From NCBI GenBank assembly GCA_914767715.1, contig OU612073.1:8372001-8432000 (forward strand): a DNA stretch of 60,000 nt, in the 5' to 3' direction. The notes beneath the pieces are model-generated. The model was given only the letters and a program-made list of their open reading frames with translations. It was not told the DNA's origin and did no database searches. Each line of letters begins with the position of its first letter. The stretch's first letter is position 1. Both the position numbers and the translations under genes were made by a program. This document shows, piece by piece, positions 48,824 through 60,000 of this stretch. The stretch is from Membranipora membranacea (taxonomy: Eukaryota > Bryozoa > Gymnolaemata > Cheilostomatida > Membraniporidae).

Positions 48824-51800
48824 TTAAATTTGACTCATAGGCAAAACTTATATATTCTTATGCGGAACCATACATATTGGTATCATCAAATACTTGCTAT
48901 TTCAACAGTGAGTTTAGGACATTGTCCAAAACTTCCTGGATTTTATTCATTATGTCATGGGAGTTGTGTGTCTTTCATACGACTGGGGACAACTCCAAGA
49001 TTGAAGGATATCAGTTTGTTGTTCATCCAGGGAGTTACAGACATGGGAAATCTCCCAAACTCCCTGGTGTGCCCTACTCTGGTATCAGAAGTGGTGTAGT
49101 ATTGGACATCAAAATTACTGTAGGTCAACCTAAGGTACAGTATCTGTCTTACTACTGCAAAACCTTGTAGCTTTTTATCACACTGGCATGTAACAGTGGG
49201 TGCTTCCTAGGCACCTACGTCAGAAGTCAGTCTTAGTTTGTGCAAAATTGTTCTAAAAATATCTATTTGACAAAGTATGTATAATATTCTATTGTTACCT
49301 TTCAAGATATATGATTGTTTAAGTGAAGCTTCATACTGGTACCATTAATTAGACATACTTTCAGGCAAGCATATCACAATATATATATATATATATATAT
49401 AATAACTGCTTGTATACTAATTTGTTATATTGAGTGCTTAACCTTTGCCTGGGGTGGTTGATTAAAAAACCACTACCAGTAAGCCAAGCATAGTTTTGGC
49501 ACATAACCATACATATATATCATGGTAAATTTCACAGCTTAAAATTAATATTTTAAATGGTTGTTTTATGGAATATCGTAATTATCTAATATAATAAAGC
49601 TGTTTATTTTTCTATTACAAACACTACTGATCAGCTTGTACTCTTAAGGTAATGTCAAAGACCGATCCGAATATCAACATATCATATGCTGTTGGAAAGC
49701 AGCCGAGCTACTGAAAATGAATACCTGAACAAAAACCTGATTCAATGACGTTGTGTCATTTTAGGGAGGAAATGAGGCAGAAAACGCTGTTTTTGTCAAA
49801 GCAGATGGGGGAGTCAAATTAAATGCAAGAAATTTCAAATCAGGTGGAATGCATACTTAGAGATTGCGTTCATCGTAAAATTTGATTTTCTTTGATGTAT
49901 GACTAGTCTAAACTGACTTTTTACGTCACGCCATACAATGCATTTTTTTTTGTTAAGCCGTGAAAATATGTGAAATTTCAATCATTAATTCAGAACAGAT
50001 CATAGGCTCGAAACAAAATTAATTATGATTTTCCCTTAGAGTACACTTCAAATGCCATACCTTGCATAACATCAAAATGCAAAAAAAAACAGCTATTTTT
50101 TGGGACTTTTGAGGTGTTTTTGGCCATTCTTTTGCGTTAAATTCAAGAAAAACGAAGATGCAGTGAAAAAACCTGTTGGCATTTCTTGTGTGCACCATGG
50201 GTAATAAAAGCGGCTTCGTATGTGAGAACTTTTAAAAACCTTTGTTTGGCCACAATAATGGTCATTTGGACAGCACATTTGACGTTATGCAAAAGTTGCG
50301 AAAAATATCAGGTGTATTCGAGAGTCCACTGTTTTCGCAATATGCAAGCTAATTTGTTGAAAGTCAATATGTATGACATTTGAAGTGTACTCTATGGGAA
50401 AATCATAATTAATTTTGTTTCGAGCCTTTGATCTGTTCTGAATTAATGATTGAAATTTCACATATTTTCACGGCTTCACAAAAAAGAATGCGTTGTATGG
50501 CGTGACGTAAAAGGTCAGTTTAGACTAGTCATATATCAAAGAAAATCAAATTTTACGATGAACGCAATCTCTAAGTATGCATTCCACCTGATTTGAAATT
50601 TCTTGCATTTAATTTGACTCCCCCATCTGCTTTGACAAAAACAGCGTTTTCTGCCTCATTACCTCCCTAAAATGACACAACGTCATTGAATCAAGTTTTT
50701 GTTCAGGTATTCATCTTCAGTAGCTCGGCAGCTTTCCAACGGTATATGATATGTCGATATTCGGATCGGTCTTTGACATTACCTTAACCTACTCTATTGA
50801 AAATACTGCAAAGTACAATAATCACTGAGTCACATCAAAAAGAACCTTTAGAAAACTGGATTTCAGGAAGGCTGATCGACTAACTTTCCAGTGCCTCTCT
50901 GCAGTAATTATTATTGTTTGAACAAAGCTTTCAGCATTTAACAGTAATGGTATGCGCTATACACAAATGCATTGTCTGGCTTATCAATTGAGGTTGCATC
51001 CAACTTGGTTTCAACAATTACGTGTGTTTCGTTGGAGTTGGGGACTTGGTTGAGATCCAAATGACATTTAACTCTGTTTGCTTATTGTGATGTTCGCTTT
51101 TCTCCTGCAACCAGGTCAGGAATTATACAGACTTGAAAATCCATTAAATTAACAAAGGGGACCCTTGTGTTTTTAATGGACTAGTTAAAAATTAGATTTC
51201 CTTCTAACCTACTCCATAAGTAAGCAAGTTTTTTTTAAGGTCAAGTTAAAAATAGGTTTCCTTCTAACCGACCAGAATTTCATGCCGAAAACGACAAATT
51301 ATTTTAAACCCTAGAACCTGATATCTAGCATCTAGTATGTATAGTTTGCAGTATGGTCTGGTGGCTACTAAAATAAAAAAAAATCACAGTATGAACTTTT
51401 ATGATATTTTTATTCCACATATGTACGTATATGTAAATATAGAATATTATCATTGTTATCATAATTGAGACCACGTGAAAATTATACCCGCCACCAAAGA
51501 AGAGGACATGTACATTGGGTAGGTTTTCTATGAGAGAAACCCTGCTTGATATGGTTAGCCAATAGAAGAGTAAATATAAAATCATAGATGTAACTGGCAA
51601 AGTTTATATGACTGACTAATGATGCATGTTTGTTTATGTATCACCTAACTGTCTATGATGAATAGATAGCGATTACCGGTTAATAATGTCTGATAGTGAT
51701 TGAAAAAACTGATTATAGCATGGCGTACCAATACGTCGTAAGCATGCAGCGTAGTGATACGTAAAACGTTCATAAATGATAGATATACATAAACATAGCT

Positions 51801-52389
51801 AGATATGTACGAAAACATGTGCATCTAGCATAAGGAAAGCACCATTACCAGTGTTAGAAATAATATTATTATGATGAACAGAAAAAAGGGGACTAATAGT
51901 GATAATTATTGACAAAAAGGTCATCATTTCAATCACTATCATTTTGATAACATTATGGGCCAATAAAAAATCGCAGATCACTTGAAAAAGTATTCCAATA
52001 ATTCACACACAGTTCACATTCTATTTGTTAAATAATTTTGGCAGTTAACTTTCAGACAAAGTTTTAGCTTTGGATTAAACAGACTTAGGCAGGCAGAAGA
52101 TCATGGAATGGTTAATATACATACATGTAGTTTTAGCGAATCAACTTGGTCCATGAAAAGGCACCACAATCAAACTAAATTGCAAAGTTCAGATTCTGGC
52201 AGTCCCTAATTCTCCAAACCGTTAAATAAATGAGGATACTATTTACAATGTTGGCCCTGTTAATCACCGTTTTAGTTTGATTATAATAGAAGATAAAGCG
52301 TATCATAATTGAAGCAATAATTTACAGTGCTTGCTTAGAATATAAATAAACCTTGCTAGCAGGAAAGAACCAATCTCTATGGAGGAATC
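48824..52389. other. Convergent intergenic region between UBE2J2 and CREB3-like
   Basis: Contains the CAGGGAG hairpin (49028-49066), a TA dinucleotide run (about 49378-49402) and the long foldback element at 49648-50783. A pair of TTCCTTCTAACC repeats lies near 51200-51268. No gene recognised. Confidence 0.55.
49644..50787. mobile_element. 1.14-kb long-arm foldback element flanked by TTAA
   Basis: Left arm about 49648-50056 starts GGTAATGTCAAAGACCGATC. Right arm about 50376-50783 is its complement with only a few percent mismatch. The spacer is about 320 nt. TTAA stands at both outer edges (49644-49647 and 50784-50787), as expected for piggyBac- or Kolobok-type insertion. No transposase frame. 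The arms, of about 410 bp each, would make a very stable hairpin RNA if transcribed. Confidence 0.88.
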
Positions 52390-55300
52390 TCAAGCATTCA
52401 ATGAGCTCTCGTGCGCCGCCGACGACAAGTAAATTGGCATATCACTGTTATTAGACCAGGATCCTGACTCATCTACAGCTAGGGGGCTGGGGTTTATAAG
52501 GTTAGTGATGCACTCAAATGACTTTCTTGCTAGGAACATAGGCCACGGCTCATTACCGCAGGATTTCTCCTCCTCGCTCATCATAAGCAGAGTCCTAGAT
52601 GGTTTCACTGCAAAGAGAACAACAAATTTACATTAATACAACAAAACAGTAAGTATTTGAATATAGGCATTTGAAGACCGGCTAGAAAAACTGAGCTAGC
52701 AAAGGAGAACTAGATAGACTAGCTCCTGGGGCTCGCTAAGCTCATTATGCAGGACAAGTTCAGACAAGATTGAACATGTCGAATCAGCTTTTTAATGCGT
52801 GCTGTCACTCCTCCCTGCTGCTAGTATGAGCATGAACTTTAATCAAATAAAGAAGTTGCCTCCTCTTTGTACCTCTTTGGCATCGTTAAGACAACTACTA
52901 AAAGCTCAAGTTTATCAAGAATGACAATGCCCAAGTCTAACTTACATGTTTCAGAAGCATACGAGTCCAGTGTATTGAAGGTATATAGCGATGAATCATG
53001 TGTGCTTAGATCTCCAAATCCGCTGGTAAACTGACTCGGCAACCAGTCACCAAAGAAGACAGCAAAACATAGGATCATAACCTGAAAAGTAACCAAAACA
53101 GCATTGTAAAAAATCTGTAAACAGCGCAACATCGGGAGTTTTTTCCATCAAAGCAATGCAATATGAAAGTGTTGGAGACCATGTTTGGATGCTACATCAA
53201 GAAACCATGTAGGACAGTCTGAATGAGGTCTAAGGGAAGTGTACGCAAAACAAGCAAAGAACAACACATGCGACTGGCTGTAAATTTGATTATGAACCTT
53301 TATTCCGCATTTATGATTTCCTATGTTGGCTTCACAAGAATTATAATTTGACAACAGTATAATTATTCTTTTGGTTACTTGACACTTACCATTAGGCATA
53401 TCCCTGTTTGGCCAGCTTGCTGAGGTGCGATCTTTCTGATAATGTTCTGTAGTTTCTGTAGCTGAGACATTAGGTTCTGGTTGCTTAGCTCGTATTTGTC
53501 GCATTTCTTTCTCAGGTCGGTATTATCCCGAGATATGTCTTCCATTCTGTAAGCAATGATATCACAAAGCGTGATTAATCAAGCTAAAAGTTCACAGGAA
53601 AAGTACCACTAATCTGAATCATAACTCATATTATGGTTTAGCACCCTTTCTAGATCAAGCTGTTTTAAGAGCATTTGATGAATAACCATGCCTCTGTATT
53701 TGATGCTATGCCAAAGCTAGACATGACAGCGTTGAACCAACACTAGCTGTATAATGCTTGTCCTGACTAACTACTGCCCAAACCATCCAATACAGCCAAT
53801 ACAAATATGACCGATCTTCCAGTAAGAACCGTCAATTTCCCCACTTTTATTACTTCTTTTGACGTCTTATATATTATTTGGTAGTTTCCACATTCTCAAA
53901 ATAAAATAATTAGGCCAGAAACAAATAAATTGGCACCCATAGAAGTCCGGTTAACATTTTGTTTTGACCAATTTTCTGGTTGTTCACAGTGTCAAGGATA
54001 TTATCTTGACTAAGACTGACTGACTGTGACAGCTATAGACATTAAGACTTGATAAAATAGAAGCAACGACCAGCATGATGACGAGCTTATGGTATGAAGA
54101 AATATTACAAGCTGGAGACGTCCGAGAACATTATCGCTTTCCGGTAATCATCTTCTCCATTATTTTTCACAGCCTGTCAGTTAAAATCCTAAAAGGTTAG
54201 GTCACTGCTCACAAGAGAGGCTTATCTGAAACCAATCAATTGTGCTGTCTCATTCCTAACTAGCCAGAACCAGTACTACCCTGGTTCAGACCAGGTTACT
54301 GCTTTTCAGATTGCTTTAGAGATAAGCTCAGGATCCAATCTGTACACGCTTCACCACTCTGGTTGACTGCAGGCTGTCAGCTCCTGAAGATTGGCCGCCG
54401 AAGTGACAAACAATCAACAAACATTTACCGTCAACCGACCAACAACCAACTCCACAAACAAGACGCAGCCGACCAGAACATCTAATACTCCTTAATAACA
54501 AGTGGTGAAGTAATATACAGGATATCAGCTTGAGGGATTAACTTAATGGATATGTCACGCCGCTGTAATCATGTCTGTTGAGTTCTTCTCTGAACTCCGG
54601 GTGTGAGTGATTAACTTTAGTAGTTTGTTAAGCAATGAATCAGAGATGGGGGTTAGGAGAGTCCAAATGAGAGGAAAAAGGGCCTAGATAATCACCACAA
54701 CGGTCAGAAAATCTAAAATTCCTCGAAGAACTTGGTTTCAAAATTGGCGGAGGGAGTGCATGATTGGGAATGACCTATAAAGAAACATAAAAAAAAAGAC
54801 ATTACCTGGGAGATAGAGGTTTGAATCATAGACTTTTTAACATTAAATGCATTAAAAGATGGAATCACTTAACTTAAGACAATTAAGATTTGTAATGGCT
54901 GAGAGATGATAAAGTAGTAGTAAATACAAATGGCTTTGAAATGACTTCACACCCCATCAAGTGGACTCGAGATAGACAGAGTAGACTAATAAATCAGATG
55001 CTCATTTGCGCACTAATAAGCGATGAAGTAGATACATTGGAGTAAACTTCCAATAAGGGAATGGAAGCGACCTGTTCCGAGAAAGAAATCCAGGAATGTT
55101 CACTTGTTCGGAGAAAGTGAAGCTCAGAAGAAATGAAACAACGAGCAACTGAGTGAACTTTGCACATTGGTCATAAAAAATCCAGGGATGTTCAGTGAAA
55201 GTGAAGAAATCATTGGCACTCTGGCGTTAGCTCAAACGAAAACATGCAAGGAAGGAACCTCTCTATCCAGATACAGTTTGAACAGATTGAACTTTTTTCA

Positions 55301-58085
55301 CTAAACATATTTCTGTTGCAAACATACCTCCCCTCCCCTCCCCTCTCACATTTCCTATCCCTACCTTCCACCGCACCGTAGTTAGAGTTGGGTCCCCAAA
55401 ATATCAATTCTAGTTTAGAACACTGGTCACATTTACTCACTTCTTTTCTAGGTGGTCCATGTATTCTTTCCTCTTTCTCCGACTCTCTTGTGCCGAAATT
55501 TTGTTTTTAATTTTACGTCTGACTTTTTTCAAATTTTTTTCTTCTATTTTTGTGAGTGGAAGTTTGGTTGGAATTGGATAACCTTCCGATATTAAAGTTC
55601 TCTTTTCCTCTTCAGTTAGAACCAGAACACCAGATGTTGGGATCTGCAAATAAATAAACATTATTACTGAAAGTTACCATCAAATTGCAATAAAAGAGGA
55701 TTATCTCAACCATTAAAGGTAATCCCAACCTTAATCTCTCTGTGGTAAGTGATTAACCAATATTAATTTGATTGTAAACAGAAAATTTGTATAATTCTAT
55801 GAATAACCACCCAATGAAGCTTGCAAAACTCCCAGTTACAACATCTTATTGGTTTGATGCTTCTAGATAAGTTTCTGATGTTAGTGCTTTACCGGCTCAT
55901 AGCAAAATAATATGATGGTAGTGAAATAATGGTGATCAATCACACTCTTATTTGAATATTATTGCAGAGTGAGCCCCTGGCGGTGTTCCGCAGTAGTGTA
56001 CATGTAGGGGTTAATGATTCAAGGATATCCGTAATGTTGACATCAAAGTTTTATTTTCACAATCACTCATTGCAAGGTCTGATTTGCATAAAATGCAATT
56101 TGCTGTATACACTTAAAACAATAAGAAATTTAGGTTTATTTAGGACTTTTTGCATATTAAGATTATTTTTATTGAAAATTTAATTAACTTCAAACTGTTT
56201 CAGTTTATTGGTTGAAGCTGTCAAAATGGTCAAGTTTACACTTAATACACGAGCCAATTCCAGGTTCGTATGGAAATTAAGTCTTGGGTCTATGGAAATA
56301 TTTCCCTACTTATCATAGAAATGATTTCCTGATGTCAAATTGTCTGAGTCAGGCAGACCAATTCCTTAAAAGTGATGGAAAAACACTCCAGCTTGAAATA
56401 TTTTCTAAATTTCCAGAATAGCAATATCGAGTCATATTAGGAGCACCAGGATCAAAATTACGTGTAATATGACGGCACATCGCTGTACATATACATCACC
56501 TGCGGGGCTGGTCTGTTTGGTTGGAGGTAGTGCAGGAATGATGATACACTTATCAAACACAACCTCAAATCAAACACCTTCTTACAAACTTTTAACAAAT
56601 TCCATTCTATGATAAATAATAAACTGATTTCTTTTTTCTTCTCGAACTTACAGGTTGGGAGTAGATTGCTGTAGCTGGGTTGATTTCTCTGTGATTGGGT
56701 TTGAACACGACTTGACGTATGGGACTCGGAGTGGGACTTTGTCTGGGTGAGCAGCCATCGCTGTCACTTCCTGAGCCAGGGGGAGTCATCGGCATCACAT
56801 TCAGATATACACCTATATCAAGGAAGTGAAATACATGAAAACTTAGTAAATGTAAGGATCACCACTTCTCTAGTTTATCTAGCATTCCTATTGATTTGAT
56901 ATTCCCAACAATTGCAAAAAGTTAGGCAAGAGGATGTGCCAGTACTGTACATTTTGAACCAGGACGCTGGTCAGTTTGGAAGTTAACCTTGAAAAACGGA
57001 ACAGACAATAGAAATTGAGGCGTCACTATTTGTATACAAAAAGATTCATTTATTATTATCAAATCATTATAAATTATGATAATAAAAATAATGGATTTCA
57101 CTTTGATGACAATTTGACACCCATCAACCAGGCTGATTTAATTGATTATATTTTGTCATAATTGTTGGTACTACTTTGAACAGGGGAAGACCGATCAATA
57201 GGATTCATGTTGATACCAGTATGTTATATTCGATTTCGCAAAACATTTTCGTTTTGGTGCAAATTTATCCCCATGTAACATCACTGCCATTCAACAAAAT
57301 TCTTATAACAGCACATAACTTCGGGAGGACCTGAATTTCAGCCCGAGGGTAACACCACCAGGAGGGGTGTTGATGAGGTGTTACAAGCAGGGATAACCTG
57401 CTGATTCAAAAGAGTGGGTAATTGTTACCTAGCAGTGGTTAGAACACAATCAGATTACTGTAACAAAAGACATAATAATACGTTATAATCCCCCACTCTT
57501 TTTCTCCGTATTATTTCACATTTCACAATGTGCTGTTTGACAGTTAGATATCGATCACTTTTGGACCAGTTGGTTCCCTAGCACTTTGCCCCTGCTGGTG
57601 TCGCAAGATGTCATCTTGAGTGATTGGAACTGTACTTGCTGTCAAACCAGTAATATCCTATCACCTACCCTAGTCGCATTTAAGTGCAGAGAGGTCTGGA
57701 GTAGCAGCCTGCGCTTCGCAGGCATGTGAAATAGGAAGCTATTTGAAATTGATCGCCCTAACCTAATACCTACAGTTTAGTATTGAATGAAAACATGTAC
57801 CCTGCTCCATAGTTCAAAAACCAATGAGTCAGTTTCATAAAGCTTCCATTGTGAACAACACCCAAAGTTTCCTGGTACAAAATATGTGATACGCTCGTAA
57901 GTTTGAGAGTTGTCCCCCATACCTTCATCCATATCGTCAGACATCGGTGAGGTTCTCATCTCGAATCTCTGTTGATTTAGAGTAGGGAGTATGGTTGGTT
58001 GTATGGTGGTCACAGTGGTAGTCGTAAGGTCAAGGTGACGGTTCTGTCTGGTCAGCAGGATAGAGGCAGAAGGCTTCAGCAAACT
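52390..58085 (-). CDS. CREB3/CREB3L-type membrane-bound bZIP transcription factor, 5' end not identified
   Basis: ER-membrane bZIP factor (CREB3/OASIS family), which in relatives is moved to the Golgi on stress and cut by S1P and S2P to free the N-terminal activator. Six exons join in phase: 58085-57923, 56812-56652, 55643-55441, 53546-53390, 53081-52946, 52607-52390 (TGA), giving 345 residues. N-terminal part Thr/Pro/Ser-rich; [17 protein letters not shown] resembles CREB3L activators; then [20 protein letters not shown] (family-specific pre-basic segment), basic region [20 protein letters not shown], Leu zipper to LQKLQNI, and one membrane segment [16 protein letters not shown]. The luminal tail has KPSRTLLMM, where RTLL fits the RxxL S1P site and aligns with SRNLL of CREB3. 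The 58085 exon begins in phase 0 at an acceptor site, so at least one 5' exon is missing. Confidence 0.93.
55326..55348 (-). repeat. CTCCC pyrimidine repeat in the CREB3-like intron
   Basis: Three to four CCCTC units on the plus strand, G-rich on the transcribed-sense strand, about 90 nt inside the intron after the bZIP basic exon. Could form a G-quadruplex in the pre-mRNA, but this is inference. Confidence 0.4.
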
Positions 58086-60000
58086 CTGTGTAATAAAAAA
58101 GTTTAGTTGTGTAACACAAGGGAAATACACAGATTTTGTATGGGGAAACTCATCCTTATTGATGTTGCATACTGGTATCATGCATAGCCATCCTGTGGTC
58201 TTCCTTGCCAAACTGATTTAGCCTAGCTATTGGACAATATGGAGAGAATCACCAATAACAAAATTCCAATTTTTTTGCTATTTGCTGTTTGTGGATCTCC
58301 ACAGTAAGCGCCTTCTTATCAGAGTACTTACTATAAGGGATCAGCAGCATAGCAGAGAGGTCCTCTTAATATTTGGCAAACTGCTCGCACAAGGGCATAC
58401 AAAGTATAAAACTTGGAGTTATTAAATGTGAAAATGCTAAATCATGAACCTAGTTGCAGCCAAGTCATGATTCTGCTGGCGGCACGGCAAACATCAATCA
58501 ACATGAAGAAGGCCGTTGGCTGACAGTACTTACAAAACCATGTAAGCAACCAGCAGAAAAACGGAGAATGTAGAATTCACTGAATGTGAGAGACAAAGAT
58601 TGAAAGAAAGCCAATGATCGATAGGGATGAAATGATGGTATGCAGTAACCACACCAAGCCAAACTTCATCAAACAGTGTTGACAGAAGAGAGTTCGTTCT
58701 TTGTTGTTAGACTGTAATGTCATACCAGGAGAGTCGAATCCAGACTGAGAATGCAGACAGCAGACAAAAATATCTAAATTAAGAAGCAGTTTTGTTATTC
58801 GCAATGGGAGGAAGACTTGAAGACTATGAAGGCGGATCAGATGTTGTATATTATGCAGAAGGAAATACTACTGCATCATTATTTATAAAAATACTATACA
58901 AACTTTATGCAAAGAGGAAATCGGGAGCTTAGGGTTGACAGTTGAGAGTCTTCCTTGTAACCACACATAAATATCACCTGTGTGCATGTGATATCTATTT
59001 CACAGAAATAAACTTGCAACATTTGCAAGAATTGCTAGGCTTTGGCTGTTACAACTTGTTGATTAAAAAATAATCGGGCGAGCCGGCGGTCTCGGTAACA
59101 TGGGCTATCATTACCTGGGTGGCGCACATTGTAATTTTGTGAAAAAATGTCAGTCAATCCAACAGGATTCTCAATTTTTCGGGTAACAGCTAGTGAGCGA
59201 CATCCATTATGGCACAAAAAAGTAAGCAGGTTGCCAGAATTTGTGCCATGTAAGTGCCGTAGTGACAGGTGAGTTGTCACAGAGTATCCCTAACACCGCT
59301 ACCCAATTCTTTTCCAAAGTACTCCTTCCCTCAGGCTTCATTACATCATCTTGGTAAGACTGGTCCTATCACCATCATCAGTTTGTGGCTATTAAAGTGA
59401 CAACCTCCACCTTTAACTCTGGTAACAGGACATTATAATCTTCAAGTCAACACCAATTACATCTTTTCACTCATCCCATGCTTGCTTCCACAAAACCAAA
59501 AATGACCTATAATTGATGTCAGTGGCGTCAGAGAGTTGAAATATAGACTTTAGATTGGTTCCCATATTAACTCCCTCTGAGCAGGAATTAGATGGTTGAT
59601 TCCACCGCAACTAATGTATTGCTTACCATCAAGACGCCTGGATACAAAACCACTCTTAAGGACTTAGTCCAGATTTGCGGTTGGAGGTCTGCGGTAGGAT
59701 TAAGATACAGGTTCAGAGCAAGCGAGAGAGCGCTGAGAATAAACAATTAATTTACAATCCATAACATAACGGTTGGATTAGTATCCTATCTGAGGTCTAC
59801 ATGAATGAGATCATGAGACCATTTCCATGTCCATCAGACCATAAGACAATTCAGATTCTTCTAGAAAGCCTATGTTTGTTTCTGTCAACTGAGAAGGGTG
59901 TGTACCAGCGCCTTCGACAAAGATGCATGAAAAGGTGGGAGGAAAGTGGTCTAAGTAGCACAGACAGAGTGTATAGGAAGTGATTAATCATTGCTGGAGA
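58086..60000. other. Right-end region, no gene assigned
   Basis: Expected to be intron or 5' region of the CREB3-like gene. I searched the minus strand for an N-terminal activation exon and found none I could support. A plus-strand frame at 59801-59983 (60 codons) ends in TGA and has no recognised family. Confidence 0.4.

Noticed and set aside
58721-58755. Possible micro-exon SGFDSPG of the CREB3-like gene
   Set aside because: Splice-like ends exist, but its phase (ends phase 1) does not fit the phase 0 start of the 58085 exon.
59801-59983. Plus-strand 60-codon frame with charged C-terminal half
   Set aside because: No recognised family and no supported splice partner inside the window; may be a chance frame or a fragment.
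1-60000. CRISPR arrays, operons, bacterial promoters or ribosome binding sites
   Set aside because: Sequence is eukaryotic with spliced genes; no regularly spaced repeats of CRISPR type were seen.

Overview
This is a stretch of an intron-rich animal nuclear genome, about 36% G+C by eye. Every recognisable gene is split into small exons with GT-AG introns, and the products (UPRT homolog, selenoprotein U / PRXL2, glycine-receptor-type Cys-loop channels, UBE2J2, CREB3-like bZIP) are metazoan families. I cannot fix the phylum from sequence alone. An invertebrate is most likely because genes are compact (3-10 kb) and the two channel subunits are not close to any vertebrate subtype. Exon boundaries below were worked out by hand from splice signals, reading-frame phase and remembered family landmarks; for every multi-exon gene the phases close.

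Layout. (1) 1-4991, minus: UPRT homolog, seven exons, last exon running off the left edge. (2) 7026-10346, plus: PRXL2B / selenoprotein U2, five exons, with an in-frame TGA at the position of the first redox cysteine and a canonical SECIS element in the 3' UTR (about 10669-10754). (3) 11442-21132 and 24877-34775, both minus: two tandem paralogous Cys-loop anion-channel subunits (435 and 434 aa) with the same architecture except for one intron. (4) 38832-41972, minus: an unrecognised five-exon gene encoding about 336 aa. (5) 46455-48711, plus: UBE2J2, an ER-anchored ubiquitin-conjugating enzyme. (6) 52390-58085, minus: a CREB3/CREB3L-type membrane-bound bZIP factor, 5' end not found and possibly beyond the window.

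Introns and intergenic DNA are rich in small DNA transposons. Several have target-site duplications that can be read directly: 9 bp around 7164-8211, 14753-14846 and 28780-28867; 8 bp around 17927-18253; 10 bp around 26117-26162; 7 bp around 15468-15586; and TTAA around a 1.1-kb long-arm foldback at 49648-50783. There are also two decayed LINE fragments, a minisatellite next to a splice donor, several poly(G/C) runs and a recurrent CAGGGAG...CTCCCTG hairpin.

Functionally, UPRT is a pyrimidine-salvage-type protein, PRXL2B a thioredoxin-like redox enzyme, the channel pair probably forms inhibitory ligand-gated chloride channels, and UBE2J2 and CREB3-like both belong to ER protein quality control. 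There is no evidence that the neighbourhood acts as one unit. The most notable result is the selenocysteine-encoding TGA plus SECIS pair, which a standard gene predictor would truncate or mis-splice.
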